Below are positions 1-10,628 of a DNA stretch of 60,637 bases, piece by piece. The notes beneath the pieces were generated by a model. That model was not told where the DNA came from and ran no database searches. It saw nothing but the letters and a program-made list of their open reading frames with translations. The stretch is taken from contig CAICTM010000543.1 of assembly GCA_903772945.1 (NCBI GenBank), positions 1-60,637 on the forward strand, written 5' to 3'. The stretch's first letter is position 1; every line of letters begins with the position of its first letter. Made by a program: the position numbers and the translations under genes. The DNA is from Seminavis robusta. Its lineage: Eukaryota > Bacillariophyta > Bacillariophyceae > Naviculales > Naviculaceae.

Positions 1-1696
1 TGTTCTAAGGTTGGGCCTGCCTCCTGGACATGCAATCCAGGAGAACATTCATTTCCAACTTTTCAACGTGATCTGCTAGATCGCCGTTAGTTAGGATAGA
101 GTAGATCGATGTTAGTCATCGGAACGTTATTTCTTAGTGAATGGTGTTCCACATTTCCTAGGAAGGTGTATATTCACATTGAGGCATCGGAACCTCTGGA
201 CTCGTACTTTCCCCACGGAGTACGGATGGTACAGAGTTGCTTCGAGTGGAGTGACGCTCGAGTTGATAGTATCCCATGTTCAGTCGTATGACTAAGTAGC
301 GTACTTGAATCATCTAGATTCAAGAGCATGTCCTGTATTTTTGGATAGGATAAAGGCTTCGCTTAATCCTTTTGTTCATTCCCGGAAATCAGAGATAATC
401 GTACAGATCCATCTTTCTTGGGAAATGGATAAAGTTGGTGCCGCCACTCGGAACGGTTACTTTCTTGAGTACTCCTGCCTCGCAGAGAGCGTTCATCCTC
501 CATTTAAGAGTGTTGGTATGGACCCGTGGAATAGGATAAGCCCTGGCATGATAGGGTTAGCATCAGGGAGAAGTTCTACTCGTAGTCGCCCATCTGCCAC
601 TTTCCTAAAGACCATCGAATAGGTCAGAGTACTTCGTCAGTAAGGAATGAAGCTGTTCTTTCTCTTCCTGTTTAACTGATCTTGACTTTGGCAAACCTGC
701 CTTAAGTCAGCTTTTTCGTATTTCGCATCAAGAATCTTCTTGAGGCGATCTGCACTGTCATCAAACAGCAGTAGATCAGAATGAAGAAGTTCTCTTCTTC
801 ATTTGTGTCGCTATCTTTCATAGGAATAGATGCGCCGTCCCATTCCACTGACATGGTAGTGAAATCGAACTTGAATCCTAAGTCAGAGAGAATGTCTCGG
901 ACTTATGATCATGTCATACGCCCCAAGCTCTTGGTGACGTGTAAATCCCACTCGATAATTCTATCTTCGTGGAATTCAGGAATCATAAATGCACTTTGCA
1001 CTTCGTGCTGGTGTTTAATTCTCCTGCAGGGGTAGTCCACATCGGTTTGGACGCCCCCAAGATCCTTCATGCGTAATTTCTTAGCATGAGGTTGAGCAAT
1101 TAAGGTCCCGGATGCTCCTGTATCCACTAAGCACGGAGTGTAACGGGTTTTGTTTCCCTTTTTCTTGCTGTTAATCTAACATAGACGATGGTTTGGGTCT
1201 CTTGTCTTGCGACGTTTACGAGGGGGTTGGCCACGGACGAGGTTAACGATGCTAAATAGATCATCAGAGTCTAGTTGAGCAGCTTCTAGGCAATCATCTA
1301 ATTTGCCGTAGAGTTCATCATTGCAACAATTCTTGTTTACTAGTTAAGTGAGATATCTTCATCACTTTGGTATGAGAAATCGGAACATGTTCCTTTGAGT
1401 CATCATCCTGGCCTAATCCTCAGATAGAGATTTCTCCATCAAAGTGATTGAAATTGATAGAGGAGTTGTTCCTCATTTCAGAATCTTCGGATTTGCGCTT
1501 GGCAACATGGTTGCGAAGTTTGCAAGTAGTTGCACGAGTATCGTCGACTCGTTTTTTCGTCATTGTCGACGAGAGGAAGAATGGGTTTGTCACGCAACTG
1601 TTTTCTCGAAGTTGCGGAACGCATGTCTTTCCTTGAGCCATCTTCATGGTGAAGGAATAGTTGAGGGTAGCTGAAAGCTATTGTGTTTGTTAACAA
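1..1696 (-). mobile_element. Ty3/gypsy retrotransposon remnant (gag end, protease, start of RT)
   Basis: The minus strand reads, in order, a basic gag-like tail (about 1696-1140), a retroviral-type aspartic protease with the active-site motif DTGAS (about 1124-1110), the linker into reverse transcriptase, and RT fragments such as AGVLKKV (about 480-460), NMGYY (about 260) and PWGKYE (about 215). The order gag-PR-RT and the wording of the RT blocks are those of Ty3/gypsy elements. Several stops and frame changes interrupt every domain, so it is not functional. RT continues beyond the left edge of the window. No primer-binding site could be recognised next to 1699. Confidence 0.85.
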
Positions 1697-1698
1697 AA

Positions 1699-2351
1699 TG
1701 CACTACGCTAAAAGCTAGTGTAAAGATCTTTCGAGTGTTTTGAGTTTGAGAAGATGAAAGTAATGAGAGAGATTAGAAAGCTATGAAAACTAATCAACGA
1801 GAGAGATCATCATCAAGGGATGGTAGATCTGGCTTCCCGCGGGAGACATAAAGTGTGATAGAGTAGGTTCCGGTAGTAATCCTACTCTCTCCACGATCCT
1901 AAAACGAACGCGTGAAGGTTTGCTAGCTGGATCTAGTAGCGTGGAAGTACTCCACGCTGGCTAAATATCTAGAGCGATGTTTCATCATCAACCTGTATGA
2001 CTAGCGCGGTCATTGAGAACCGCTGTCTCAAATGACTATTCACGAGAGACTCAGTCATGAGTCGAACTCAAACCCTATCTAGGATCGAGTCGCGAATAAG
2101 GCTAAGAGCCGTGTATTGCACTAGCTGAAGTTTCCACGTGTTCCGGAAATGGACCGTGGAGTACGTAGAGTTATTACCATAACCCACGATATTACACTTC
2201 GAGGCCTCCCGCGGGAGACCAACTTCAATGAGCTTCACAACGATCTCTCTCGTGGATTAGTTTTCGTAGCTTTCTAATCTCTCTCATAACTTTCATTCTC
2301 TCAAACTCAAAACACTCGAAAGATCTTTACACTAGCTTTTAGCGTAGTGCA
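1699..2351. repeat. 653-bp foldback element (long imperfect inverted repeat)
   Basis: The first about 110 bases (from TGCACTACGCTAAAAGC) are nearly identical to the reverse complement of the last about 110 bases. The inverted similarity continues inward, including a shared CCCGCGGGAG block at about 1836 and 2210, toward a centre near 2025. The ends are TG...CA, so a solo or 5' LTR of the neighbouring Ty3 element is possible. An LTR is not expected to be palindromic over its whole length, however, and a MITE or foldback element fits better. No clear target-site duplication is seen. Confidence 0.75.
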
Positions 2352-3120
2352 ATACTACTCAAATAGGAGGATCTCAAAGACGTGGCTATCGCTCGGCAAG
2401 ATCAACATCAACTATTATTTGAGACAAGTGCAAGGTAACTGCAATGTTCGCTTCTTAGTAATTCATAAACTGTGTTGCGAGGAGCTTTACTTGATTCTAT
2501 CAACGAAGCTGCTTCATAGTGTATCAAATCAATGCATCATGGTAGTTGATCTCGGTACATACGGAAGTCAATGTGGAATCTACGGGAAATGGTTCGGGAA
2601 CAGATGGCTTTGCTTCTGTCGGATACTCCGATTGCCAGTGATGATTTCTTTTGTGTCGCTGGAAACGACTTTTGATCAACGTTTAGTTGGCTTCCGTGAA
2701 ATGATACACAGTGATTGATTCATGATACATGACTCAATCTATTCACGGATACTCTGAGTTGTGGGAGGAACTGTAGCTAACGCTTTCACAGTTCCCAACA
2801 GGAACTACATTCCAATGTTATGCGCCAACCATGGCTTCTGATGTTACCAACAATGTCATCAATCTTTAGGCGCACCGCCGCATCGTCTGCACCATTGCTC
2901 GACCCTGCTTTGGCCCAAGCCGCGCGTCAGCAAGTTGCAGGAACTAGCAGTGAAGCAGAATGAAATACTTGACAGCAACCAGAAGGAAGTATTAGAGGGG
3001 CAGAAGCATCTAGCCACCGGATAGCAAACTACAGCAAGCAACAACTGATAAATTTGTGTTGACCATAACTGAGACTCGATTCAATAACTCCTTGAAAGGA
3101 TCAGGGTAGATACACAAGAG
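2352..3120. other. no intact gene; unassigned short reading frames
   Basis: A 123-codon plus-strand frame (2347-2718) starts inside the foldback end and has no recognisable domain. Around 2925-3025 a plus-strand frame reads a short coiled-coil-like stretch (LQELAVKQNEIL). Both look like debris, possibly of a retroelement. Confidence 0.4.
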
Positions 3121-3488
3121 ATGTGGATGGCAACAGGGCCTCCTCTGCTTACAGAGTTTCAGCTCCTAGAGCGCTGGTAGTACCGATATCATTCTATCGC
3201 AATATTGGGCAGCCTAATAGCAAGTGTGCTACAGGTCAGTTTACCTCTAGGTATCTACTGCAAAGGAACAAGGGAGCTTCAGGTCTACGAGATGGTATCA
3301 ATTCACACATTTAAATTATTTGACTATTCATTAAACTATAAGAGAATCAAGGATCCTCTCTTGCTGTGTTTGGTGCTCACCAGTGGAGATAAGCCCGCTG
3401 TTGGTGCTGGAGCTGTAGGCCAGCATATAGCTATCAGAGCTATCCCGAAGGAATCCAGAGCTCTAGCTCCTAGACTTTGTCGTGACCA

Positions 3489-3534
3489 GCAAAACCTCCG
3501 GCTGTGGAACCAGCAAAACCTCCGGCTGTGGAAC
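3489..3534. repeat. 23-bp tandem duplication
   Basis: Two adjacent copies of a unit containing GCAAAACCTCCGGCTGTGG. On the plus strand it reads as a duplicated TSKTSGCG-like peptide. Confidence 0.85.
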
Positions 3535-4208
3535 AGTAGCACCAAACAGTAGCTCGAACTGTGCACCCGTTGAAACTCAATTCAGTGACTACACCAGGTT
3601 AATATGCCTACAACACACACACACACAGAGCCACATGTCCGCACTGTGCAATTCAACTCCAACTTGTCCCTTGAGGGGACACATGAACATGATGTCAACG
3701 CTGGTTCTGCAAACGGCTATGTGATTTTGATTGATTCACCGTTCTTCTTCCAACCTAACAACAAAAAGGGAGAAGGTTTATTGCTTCGAATCAATGTAGT
3801 TCTTTTGAGGGTTCCTTTGTCACGGCTTCTGAAGGCTGGGCTTCTCTCAAAGCCGGAGATCATGTCTCTGTTGTTGAGAATGGTAGGTTTTGTGTTGTTG
3901 TATTTCTGTTTTCTTGCTAGATTGGCCGATCGTCCTACAGTTTGCCAAGGCGCTGAACTGACTCGCAGGGGCTGGTAGTCTGGAACGCTCTGTGTTCATG
4001 AATCAGCTGGCTTGCGACCATCTAACAAGAGAACCGAGAGGGTAAGTGCTTGGCCTTGAATTCTTGTTTTTTTTCTTGATCAAATCTGCACTTCCATTTG
4101 CTCACTTTAGTTTGCCTTCCTCCTCTCTGCTGCTGCAGGTGATGTGCTGTACCGTGGCAGACACAAGAACCCAAAAGCCCTGTGCTTCTTGATAGTTGCC
4201 ATATTGTT

Positions 4209-4971
4209 GGACAGTATACGTCCTATGGAGTTATGCAACAAAATAGACTGGAAGTCAGGTCATTACGGCCACTTCTTCAGTAAGACTAGCTGATGAACAG
4301 TTGTGTGTGATGATGTTAATGCTTCTCTAGATGTACTTCCAACATCTTACTGAAGAAGCTAGTGCCTAATGAAGAGTCTCCCATGGCATCGAGAGCGAAG
4401 AAAGAATGGGGAGTGGAAGCAGCCTCTGAAAGGTTGTGAAGAGGGAAGGAGAATCCCATGAAGTTGAGGTGTCAAGAAGATACTTTTGGTCATGATGGAC
4501 CAGGGTGAGTCCAATAGCAGAAGGCAGATTGGATGAACCACAAGAGAGCCACACGAGGAAGAACTGCAGTGGTTGCAGCATGGACTGGCAAGACAGTGAT
4601 CCTGAGAACTAGCTGCAGAGTCAAGAAGACAGAATTGGTCTACAGGAAAAGGAATGGTGTTTTGCCAACCATGCGACAAGCTGAGTACATGGAGTTTCGG
4701 TGATGACGTTTAACCTAGTAATGAAGCACACGCAATGGGGAATACATTTTGATTGCAATTTGGTTCGGCCTGACAACGCAGTGGCATTGTAATGCTGCAG
4801 GAGTGTATTGGACGGTATGCGTCCTATGGAGTTACGCAACAATATATTATTATTATTATTATTATTATAAACTGGAAGTCAGGTCATTACAGCTACTTCT
4901 TCGGTAAAACTAGCAGATGAACAGTTGTGTATGATGCTGTGTAATGCTTCTCTAGATGTACTTCCAACACA
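4209..4971. repeat. dispersed direct duplication (4209-4345 and 4809-4971)
   Basis: The two blocks share CGTCCTATGGAGTTA, CTGGAAGTCAGGTCATTAC and GCTTCTCTAGATGTACTTCC in the same order. The second copy carries an inserted ATT microsatellite (about 4843-4868). The blocks are about 600 bp apart and diverged. Confidence 0.8.
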
Positions 4972-5740
4972 CATGCAGTTGGTCGCGTTTTTGAAAACCT
5001 AAGACAAAGTAGGTATAGTGTCCGTTTTTGCTCTGTATATCCATCATCACTACCATTGCTCACTTGTGACATGGTTTTTGCTGCCACAGATGGAGATCTG
5101 GCCCCTATCAGCTCTGGAGCAGCTGGGAATCAGCCCCAAAGCAGCACCACAGCTAAGAAGAACGGTAAGTTGTGCCGGGGGTTCTAGCTAGTGTCCTCAT
5201 GCATGAATTCCATTCCATTCTATTCCATTACTCACAACAACCTTGTTTGTGAACTGAAGGTGTGAAACGTTCGGCACGAGTTCCAGACCGAGGCTGAATA
5301 GGTCAACCAATCTCGAAAGGTGGTAACGTTGCTTCAAGCTGCCACGTAATATTAGCGCGGGAAAGAAAAAGAGTGAGTGGTTGGCTGAGTTTCTGAGGAG
5401 CTTATTGTTACGTGCTATGCATTCCATTCCAGGTTGCTCACTATTGCTCCAGAGTGATTGTTTCTGCTGCAGATAGTGTTGCGGACCAGGCCCCCACCTG
5501 CTCTCCAAGCCACTTAGGCAAATGTGTCACCTGCTACAGATGGAGGGCCCATTCGTATGGGCTCCATTGTCGAGATTATCTTCGGGTTTTATATCTGTAC
5601 AGTCGGGGCAAAACAGGCGATTGGTCCAGCCATCGTTCCAGGAAAGTGGAGAGTCCAACTATTCATTGTGGGCAGAAAATTGGGAAAGAATAAACTTGGT
5701 CAAGGAGGAACGACAGCTGGCTGAAGCAGAGCGAGTAGCC

Positions 5741-5977
5741 AAGTTGTACAGGTAAGCGAAGAGCAGGAGAGATTTCTCGTGTCATGTCCATTATAAGCAT
5801 GTGTTCACATTATCACTTTCATGGATCTCTCGGGGCCTGGTCAGAGCAAGCAGTTAAGCAAGTCGTACAGGTAAGCGAAGTGCAGAGAAATTTCTCCTGG
5901 ATTGTCACATCCATTACAACCATGCGCTCACCTTGTCACTTTCGTAGATCTCCCAGCCAGGGCCTGGTCACCGCGGC
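5741..5977 (+). repeat. 119-bp tandem duplication with a splice-donor-like core
   Basis: Two copies begin at 5741 and 5860 with AAGT[T/C]GTACAGGTAAGCGAAG, contain TTTCTC and ATTACAAC-type blocks and end in a GGGCCTGGTCA block. The repeated GTAAGC suggests duplicated exon-intron borders. Confidence 0.75.
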
Positions 5978-6330
5978 AACCAAAGGGGTACCGCTGATGC
6001 TCAATCCCAGCCAAACCCTACTTCAACTTGGCAATCGCTGAAAGTTGTGCGGCAGCCACATGTTGCCGCTGATCTACAATTTGCAGCTCTCGCTCCTCTA
6101 TTATAACTCTTCTTTTTAAAAGCTAGCCCTAGCGACAACAACACGCCTGTTGCCGCTAATCTATATTTGAGAGCTCCTCTTGCTGCCTCCTTATTCAGTC
6201 TCATGCTCCGGAGTGCCTCTGCCCTTCATGGCAATGGTCCTTCTAGCTTTGTTTCTTGCACTCTCTGGTGCCATTGTTGGTTCTAGATCCTCAATTCTTG
6301 AGGTCTCTGTCCTTTTTGTGCTGCGACTCC

Positions 6331-6484
6331 TGTCACTGGGAGATGCCCTCAGGCCTTCCCTGGGCTGTGGAGCCCCTTTTCCTTTGGTTCTATCTCTCTC
6401 TAGCTACTGTCACTGGGAGATGCCCTCATGCCTTCTCTGGGCTGTGAAGCCCCTTTTCCTTTGGTTCTTTCTCTCTCTAGCTAG
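6331..6484. repeat. 77-bp tandem duplication
   Basis: Two copies start at 6331 and 6408 with TGTCACTGGGAGATGCCCTC and end in TCTCTCTCTAGCTA. They lie in non-coding sequence. Confidence 0.9.
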
Positions 6485-6540
6485 TAGTTTCTTCTCTAAT
6501 ATCAATCAAAACACGGTTCTTCCTTGCTACTCGGCGGCAA

Positions 6541-6739
6541 TAATGGGGAAAACTGCAAAAATGAGGAATGTAACGAAATCTCACGGAGAGCATGCCTGGC
6601 TCTTCAGGGACGCAGCAAAGTAACCCTTACCATAATAAAGCTTCTGGAACACTTCGGAAAACATCCATTCTCTATGGATTTAAGCAACCTAGTGTTCCTG
6701 CGGAAAAATGAGGAATTCCTCATTTTGGCTGGGGAGTAG
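6541..6739. repeat. small dispersed repeat, second copy inverted at about 16564-16665
   Basis: The end CTACTCCCCAGCCAAAATGA, read on the minus strand at 6739, recurs on the plus strand near 16566. Blocks such as AATGGGGAAAAC and GGAATTCC also recur. The element carries CAAAAATGAGGAAT-type sequence near both ends in inverted orientation, so it may be a MITE-like element. Confidence 0.5.
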
Positions 6740-6836
6740 CTTGTAATGTTGGACTAACATGTAAGAAGTCCTACAGATCACACACAAGCCACTCTAGATA
6801 GATGCACTACATGATAAACTAGACACAGATACTTCT

Positions 6837-9539
6837 TCATACCTCTACTTTTGAAGTGACTTCAATGACTCCATCCCATTCAACGGATACATTGACTATC
6901 ACTTTGGAAAACTCTGCATTCGTGAATGAATACAACACTGTCTCGTTAGTGCCAGTCAATGTGATCCAACCATTTTCCCCTAGAACTTCAGTCATTAAAC
7001 CATCTCCAATCAAGTCAGATACCACCAATTTGTGGGCTGCACCAGAAGTCAAAGTAAGTATGTAAGAGTGCAGGTGATTCTTCGCTTGGAGCCCACCTTT
7101 GGATTCTTGAAGAGTCTTCCAAGCATCTGTCAGGTTGCCCTCACTTTGCTGCCAGACCCACTCTGTTTCCTCTGGCCAAATATCAGTTTGAATGTTCAGC
7201 ATGACTGTGATGGTGTCCCCGTCTGCGCTGACCGGTGGTGGAAATCTTCCAGGCCAAACTGGATGTTCCTTGAGATCTGCACAAGTTGATGCCAAGGAAA
7301 TGTTGCCAGAACAATCACACCAGAGAACTGAACAAAGCTGTGGTGGAACTGTTCCTGAGAATTGGTTTCCATCCAATCTCAATGTAATGGATGCATTCAG
7401 CTCATGGGGAAGCACGCCGGTCAGCCTGTTGTCTTGGAGATACAAGGTTTCTAATGAGGTCATCAAGCCAATCTGGGTTGGTAAAGTCCCCGTGATGTAA
7501 TTGTGAGCAAGATCGAGCACTTGCAGCGAATCCAAGTGGCCAGCTTCCACGGAAATTGAACCAGACAAGGAGTTACCAGAGAGCAGGATCATCTCCAAAC
7601 TGGACATTTGCCAAATTGGCAATGTACCAGAGAAAAGGTTGCCATTGAGCCACAACTCAGCAAGCTTTGTCATAAACATGAGTTCGGTTGGAAGGGAGCC
7701 AGACGTTGTGTTGCTTTCTAGGTCTAGGGTCTCCAGGTTGGTTGCCAGTCCTAACTCACTTGGCACTGAACCAGTCAGGCTGTTTACATAAAGCAAGATC
7801 CTTGACATGTTGGTCATAAGTCCAAACTCGGAAGGCACGGGGCCTTGTAGATGATTGTTCCCAAATTTCAAAACAGAGAGGCTTGCCATTTGATACAGTT
7901 CTTTTGGAATGAGTTGGTCGAAAGTTCTACCAAGGCCATTGTAGCCCAAGTCAATCTCTGAAAGCGAAGTCAACCATGTGATCTCCGGCGGAATTGACGG
8001 CCGTGTTCCTTCCAGCACCAGATCTTGCAAGATCAATGAGGTGAATTGTCCATGTCCATTACATGGGCTCAATTGCTCAAAAGGGTCGTATTCAATGTAC
8101 TCGTCAGTGTTGAGGTTGAAATATCCAAACCCTGTAGAAAACCAATAACACTCCTCCTTGCTATCGTCCATCCATCGCTCTCGGATTTCTTTACGCCAGC
8201 TATCTCCTTCAAACGCAAAGAAGAAAGTTGCCAAGGCCAACAGTTGTTTCTTCCTCCATTCTGGCAAGTTGGTGATGTTCCGGTGGTTGGAGAGCCACAT
8301 GAGTGCTTGAGATTGGGGTGTACTGAAATTTCTCAGGCTTTCCAAAGTATAGTTGGGAAGATCTTCCATTAGAATATCCAGAGTCCCAGAAGGAGCCGAT
8401 GATGGTGAAACTGTGGGTGGAACAGATGGCTGCTCTGTAGGAAGTGTATCAGCCTCTTCTGGTGATGATACACTGCTGTTCTTGATGCCCACAAAGAGGC
8501 CCACAACTGTACAGAGAGCAGCCACCAAAAGCAGTCCTGTTCCCAGTGGCCGGTAAGGAACTAGCTCATGATTCCTAGATTTTGGTTCCACTGCTCGTGC
8601 TACTGTCAGAACTTGCTCAGGATCTTCATCGTCCACAGCTCTAGCCTCCACAAGGCCTTCTTCCTGATCCTGGAAAAGAGGCACACTAACATCAGCATCC
8701 CCACTTGGCATGCTTCCAAGGTTCCACATGATGGAGGCATCTGGGTTATTCCCCTGAGGATTCAGCCCAGCAGTGGCATATGCCCCCGGATCTGTGCTTG
8801 TTGGTACATTGCTACCTCTTTGGAGTCTAGTAGTGGCCTTTGGAACTGGCACTTGTGTGGGGGGCGGTCTGAAGGTGGCTGATCCAGTGATATCCCATGG
8901 TGCAATTACAATGTGGCTTTCTCGCTGGTCTTCCCCCCCTTGCTCAATTCTATTGCTCTCTTCTGTTAGTGCTGGTCCCGGTCCTCCTCCCATTGCGTAT
9001 GCACCTGGTTGAATCAAGTCTCTGTGATTGTTGTTGTTTGGACGAGTGTTTGCTGCTTGTACATTCTGACGAGCAACAAAGATGTTTGCTACCTCATTAT
9101 CAATTGTCTTGGTAGTAGCAACAGCATTAAGACTCTTTTGCGCTTCCATGCTTTGAGTTGCCTGGTTGCTCGACCTCGTGGCTCTGCGTTGATACGCACC
9201 GGGCGCAGTTGTTGCCGTTTCAAAGGTTCTTGCCTCTTTTTCCAGTTGCTTGGCTGTAACGACTGCAGCTCCCACATCTGCCGATGCCCCTCTGGATCGA
9301 CTCGCGTGTTCAAGGTTTGCTGCTTCCCTCTAAATCATGCTGGCTATGACAAGGGAATCATCATCGGGGTTCCCTGCATCTTTAGCAGAATCCTCGTTGG
9401 CAAGTCTGTGGTGGTGACTTTGATTGGAGGCGCTCAGTTCTGCCTCCTCGAGCTCATCCCTTCGGTTAACAAGATCATCCAAGAGCTGCTCAGTTCCATC
9501 TCCCAAACCAGCTCCTCCTGGGTGTTCAAGCTGGCCCAT
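6837..9539 (-). CDS. LRR transmembrane protein 1, frame interrupted by one TAG
   Basis: The main open frame (6837-9275, about 812 residues) has a low-complexity cytoplasmic region with PGAY motifs, one membrane helix (about residues 244-264, LGTGLLLVAALCTVVG), a conserved segment before the repeats (NLPEWRKKQLLALATFFFAF), about ten LRRs of the LxxLxLxxNxLxGxLP type (about 410-640) and a C-terminal beta-rich domain (about 690-812). The layout resembles receptor-like LRR proteins of diatoms, but no kinase is present. No ATG opens this frame near its start. The same frame continues upstream to an ATG at 9539 (ending SLVIASMI) and is separated only by TAG at 9330-9332. The full gene is therefore probably 6837-9539 with a CAG-to-TAG-type nonsense change, unless translation starts at the internal Met near residue 43. 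The ligand and role are unknown. Confidence 0.75.
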
Positions 9540-9940
9540 TGTAACTTCTGCTCCTGGTTACCTGACGAGCAGTGAATAAGGCGAAAACGTTGCTGCGGCT
9601 TCAGTTAGACTACATGTATTAGCTAGCTACCTGGTAGCTAGCTAGCAAATACACGCGTCGGCCAAAACGACCTTTTATTTCATTTGCTGCTTGCTTCCGC
9701 AGGTTCAGTGCCGCATCCGGCGAAGTCTTTTGAATACCATGGAAATCCCACTAGTTAGAAGCTCAGATTGGCTTGCTCGCTGGTCTTCGATGTTATCGAT
9801 TGTCGTTTATTCACTCATTCACTCGAATGAATTAATGTTCGGTACAGTGTGTTCGCGATTATATTTATAAACGTATATTTATATTCTCCAGTATATTTAT
9901 GGAATTTCGATGTTCCCCCCTGAGTCACGAGTGACCGTGA
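9540..9940. other. intergenic, no gene seen
   Basis: AT-rich sequence upstream of LRR protein 1 with GCTAGCTAG-type palindromes. It includes the first copy of a TATATTTATATTCT repeat (9874-9920). Confidence 0.5.
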
Positions 9941-10200
9941 GATCCCCAACCGGACGATCTGTTTGCCTCCATTGCAGAAGCCGAAGAGGCACTCAACAAG
10001 CTCTCACTCAGTGCCTCCAGTTTGGGTGTGAACCCGGCTGCCACCGTTCATCTTGACAGGTTTGCAAGGGCATTGAATATGGCTAGGGGAGCAAAGGCTG
10101 CCAAACAAAAACGTGACGGCACTCTCCACGCGTACTTTACTAGTAAATAGAGCCTATATTTATATTCTCTAGTATATTTATAGGAATCCGTATTACCCCC
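9874..10200. repeat. direct repeats (9874-9920, 10155-10200) flanking a coding fragment
   Basis: The two 46-bp copies share TATATTTATATTCT, AGTATATTTAT and a C-rich end. They lie 281 bp apart and bracket the 69-codon fragment at 9941-10150. An inverted ATATAAATATA follows the second copy. Confidence 0.75.
9941..10150 (+). pseudogene. orphan C-terminal coding fragment, transposase-tail-like
   Basis: A 69-codon open frame runs without its own start from directly after a TGA to TAG at 10148-10150. It is helical and charged (IAEAEEALNKLSLSASSLGV) and ends in a basic tail followed by GTLHAYFTSK. The xTLxxYF ending resembles a PCNA-interacting motif but lacks the leading Gln. I infer the last exon of a mobile-element protein. 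The family was not recognised. Confidence 0.4.
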
Positions 10201-10628
10201 ATATAAATATAGTCAAGAACTGACTGTAATTGGCCATGGCGGGGAACAGTCATTTTGGTAACTGACCATGTGCCTGATAATCCTCCGGAACAGGGAGGAT
10301 TTTCTCCTACTCGATATCCTACTACTAATACACTTCTAAGAAAACTAGAATAATTGTGGGCTTTACACGTAGCCTAGTACCAGATTGCTACCCGTCTGCG
10401 AGGCCACCAACTAGCCTTGAGTGAGGCGATGTAAAAACCTTAAAGAAAGATCTAGTGAGTTAACGTAAATCAGTCTCAACGCACTAGTGACCGGCTTGCG
10501 GAGAGTTTCGATCCACCCAAAACTATCCTTGGCCAATCCCATTTGCTCTTGACTGAACACATTTCTTCCACGAAAAACAACAAAGAAAAACAGATCCACG
10601 ATGATAGAAAGCCGCTGTTTCGAAGCCA
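10201..10628. other. non-coding left flank of the pogo-like element
   Basis: No gene seen. Short palindromic stretches are present (CAGTCATTTTGG near 10246). A terminal inverted repeat matching the right side of the transposase could not be established. Confidence 0.4.

Larger units (their letters stand above)
3120..6120 (+). other. decayed multi-exon-like region with local duplications
   Basis: Short open stretches are bounded by good splice signals: a CTGCTGCAG-type acceptor near 4138, a TTGCTGCCACAG acceptor at about 5090 followed by an exon-like stretch up to GGTAAGTT near 5164, and another acceptor near 5471. None joins into a recognisable protein. Readable pieces are rich in Gly, Ser, Thr and Pro. 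The stretch 3600-3890 reads a domain-like segment that needs one frame change. It may be an eroded repeat-exon gene, and I cannot name it. Confidence 0.35.

Noticed and set aside
1699..2351. Calling this segment with confidence the 5' LTR of the Ty3 element
   Set aside because: Position and TG...CA ends fit, but the segment is a palindrome throughout, and no primer-binding site or second LTR is visible.
6180..6623. 147-codon hydrophobic plus-strand frame
   Set aside because: It spans the 77-bp tandem duplication; hydrophobicity follows from the T-rich sequence, and no signal or family features are present.
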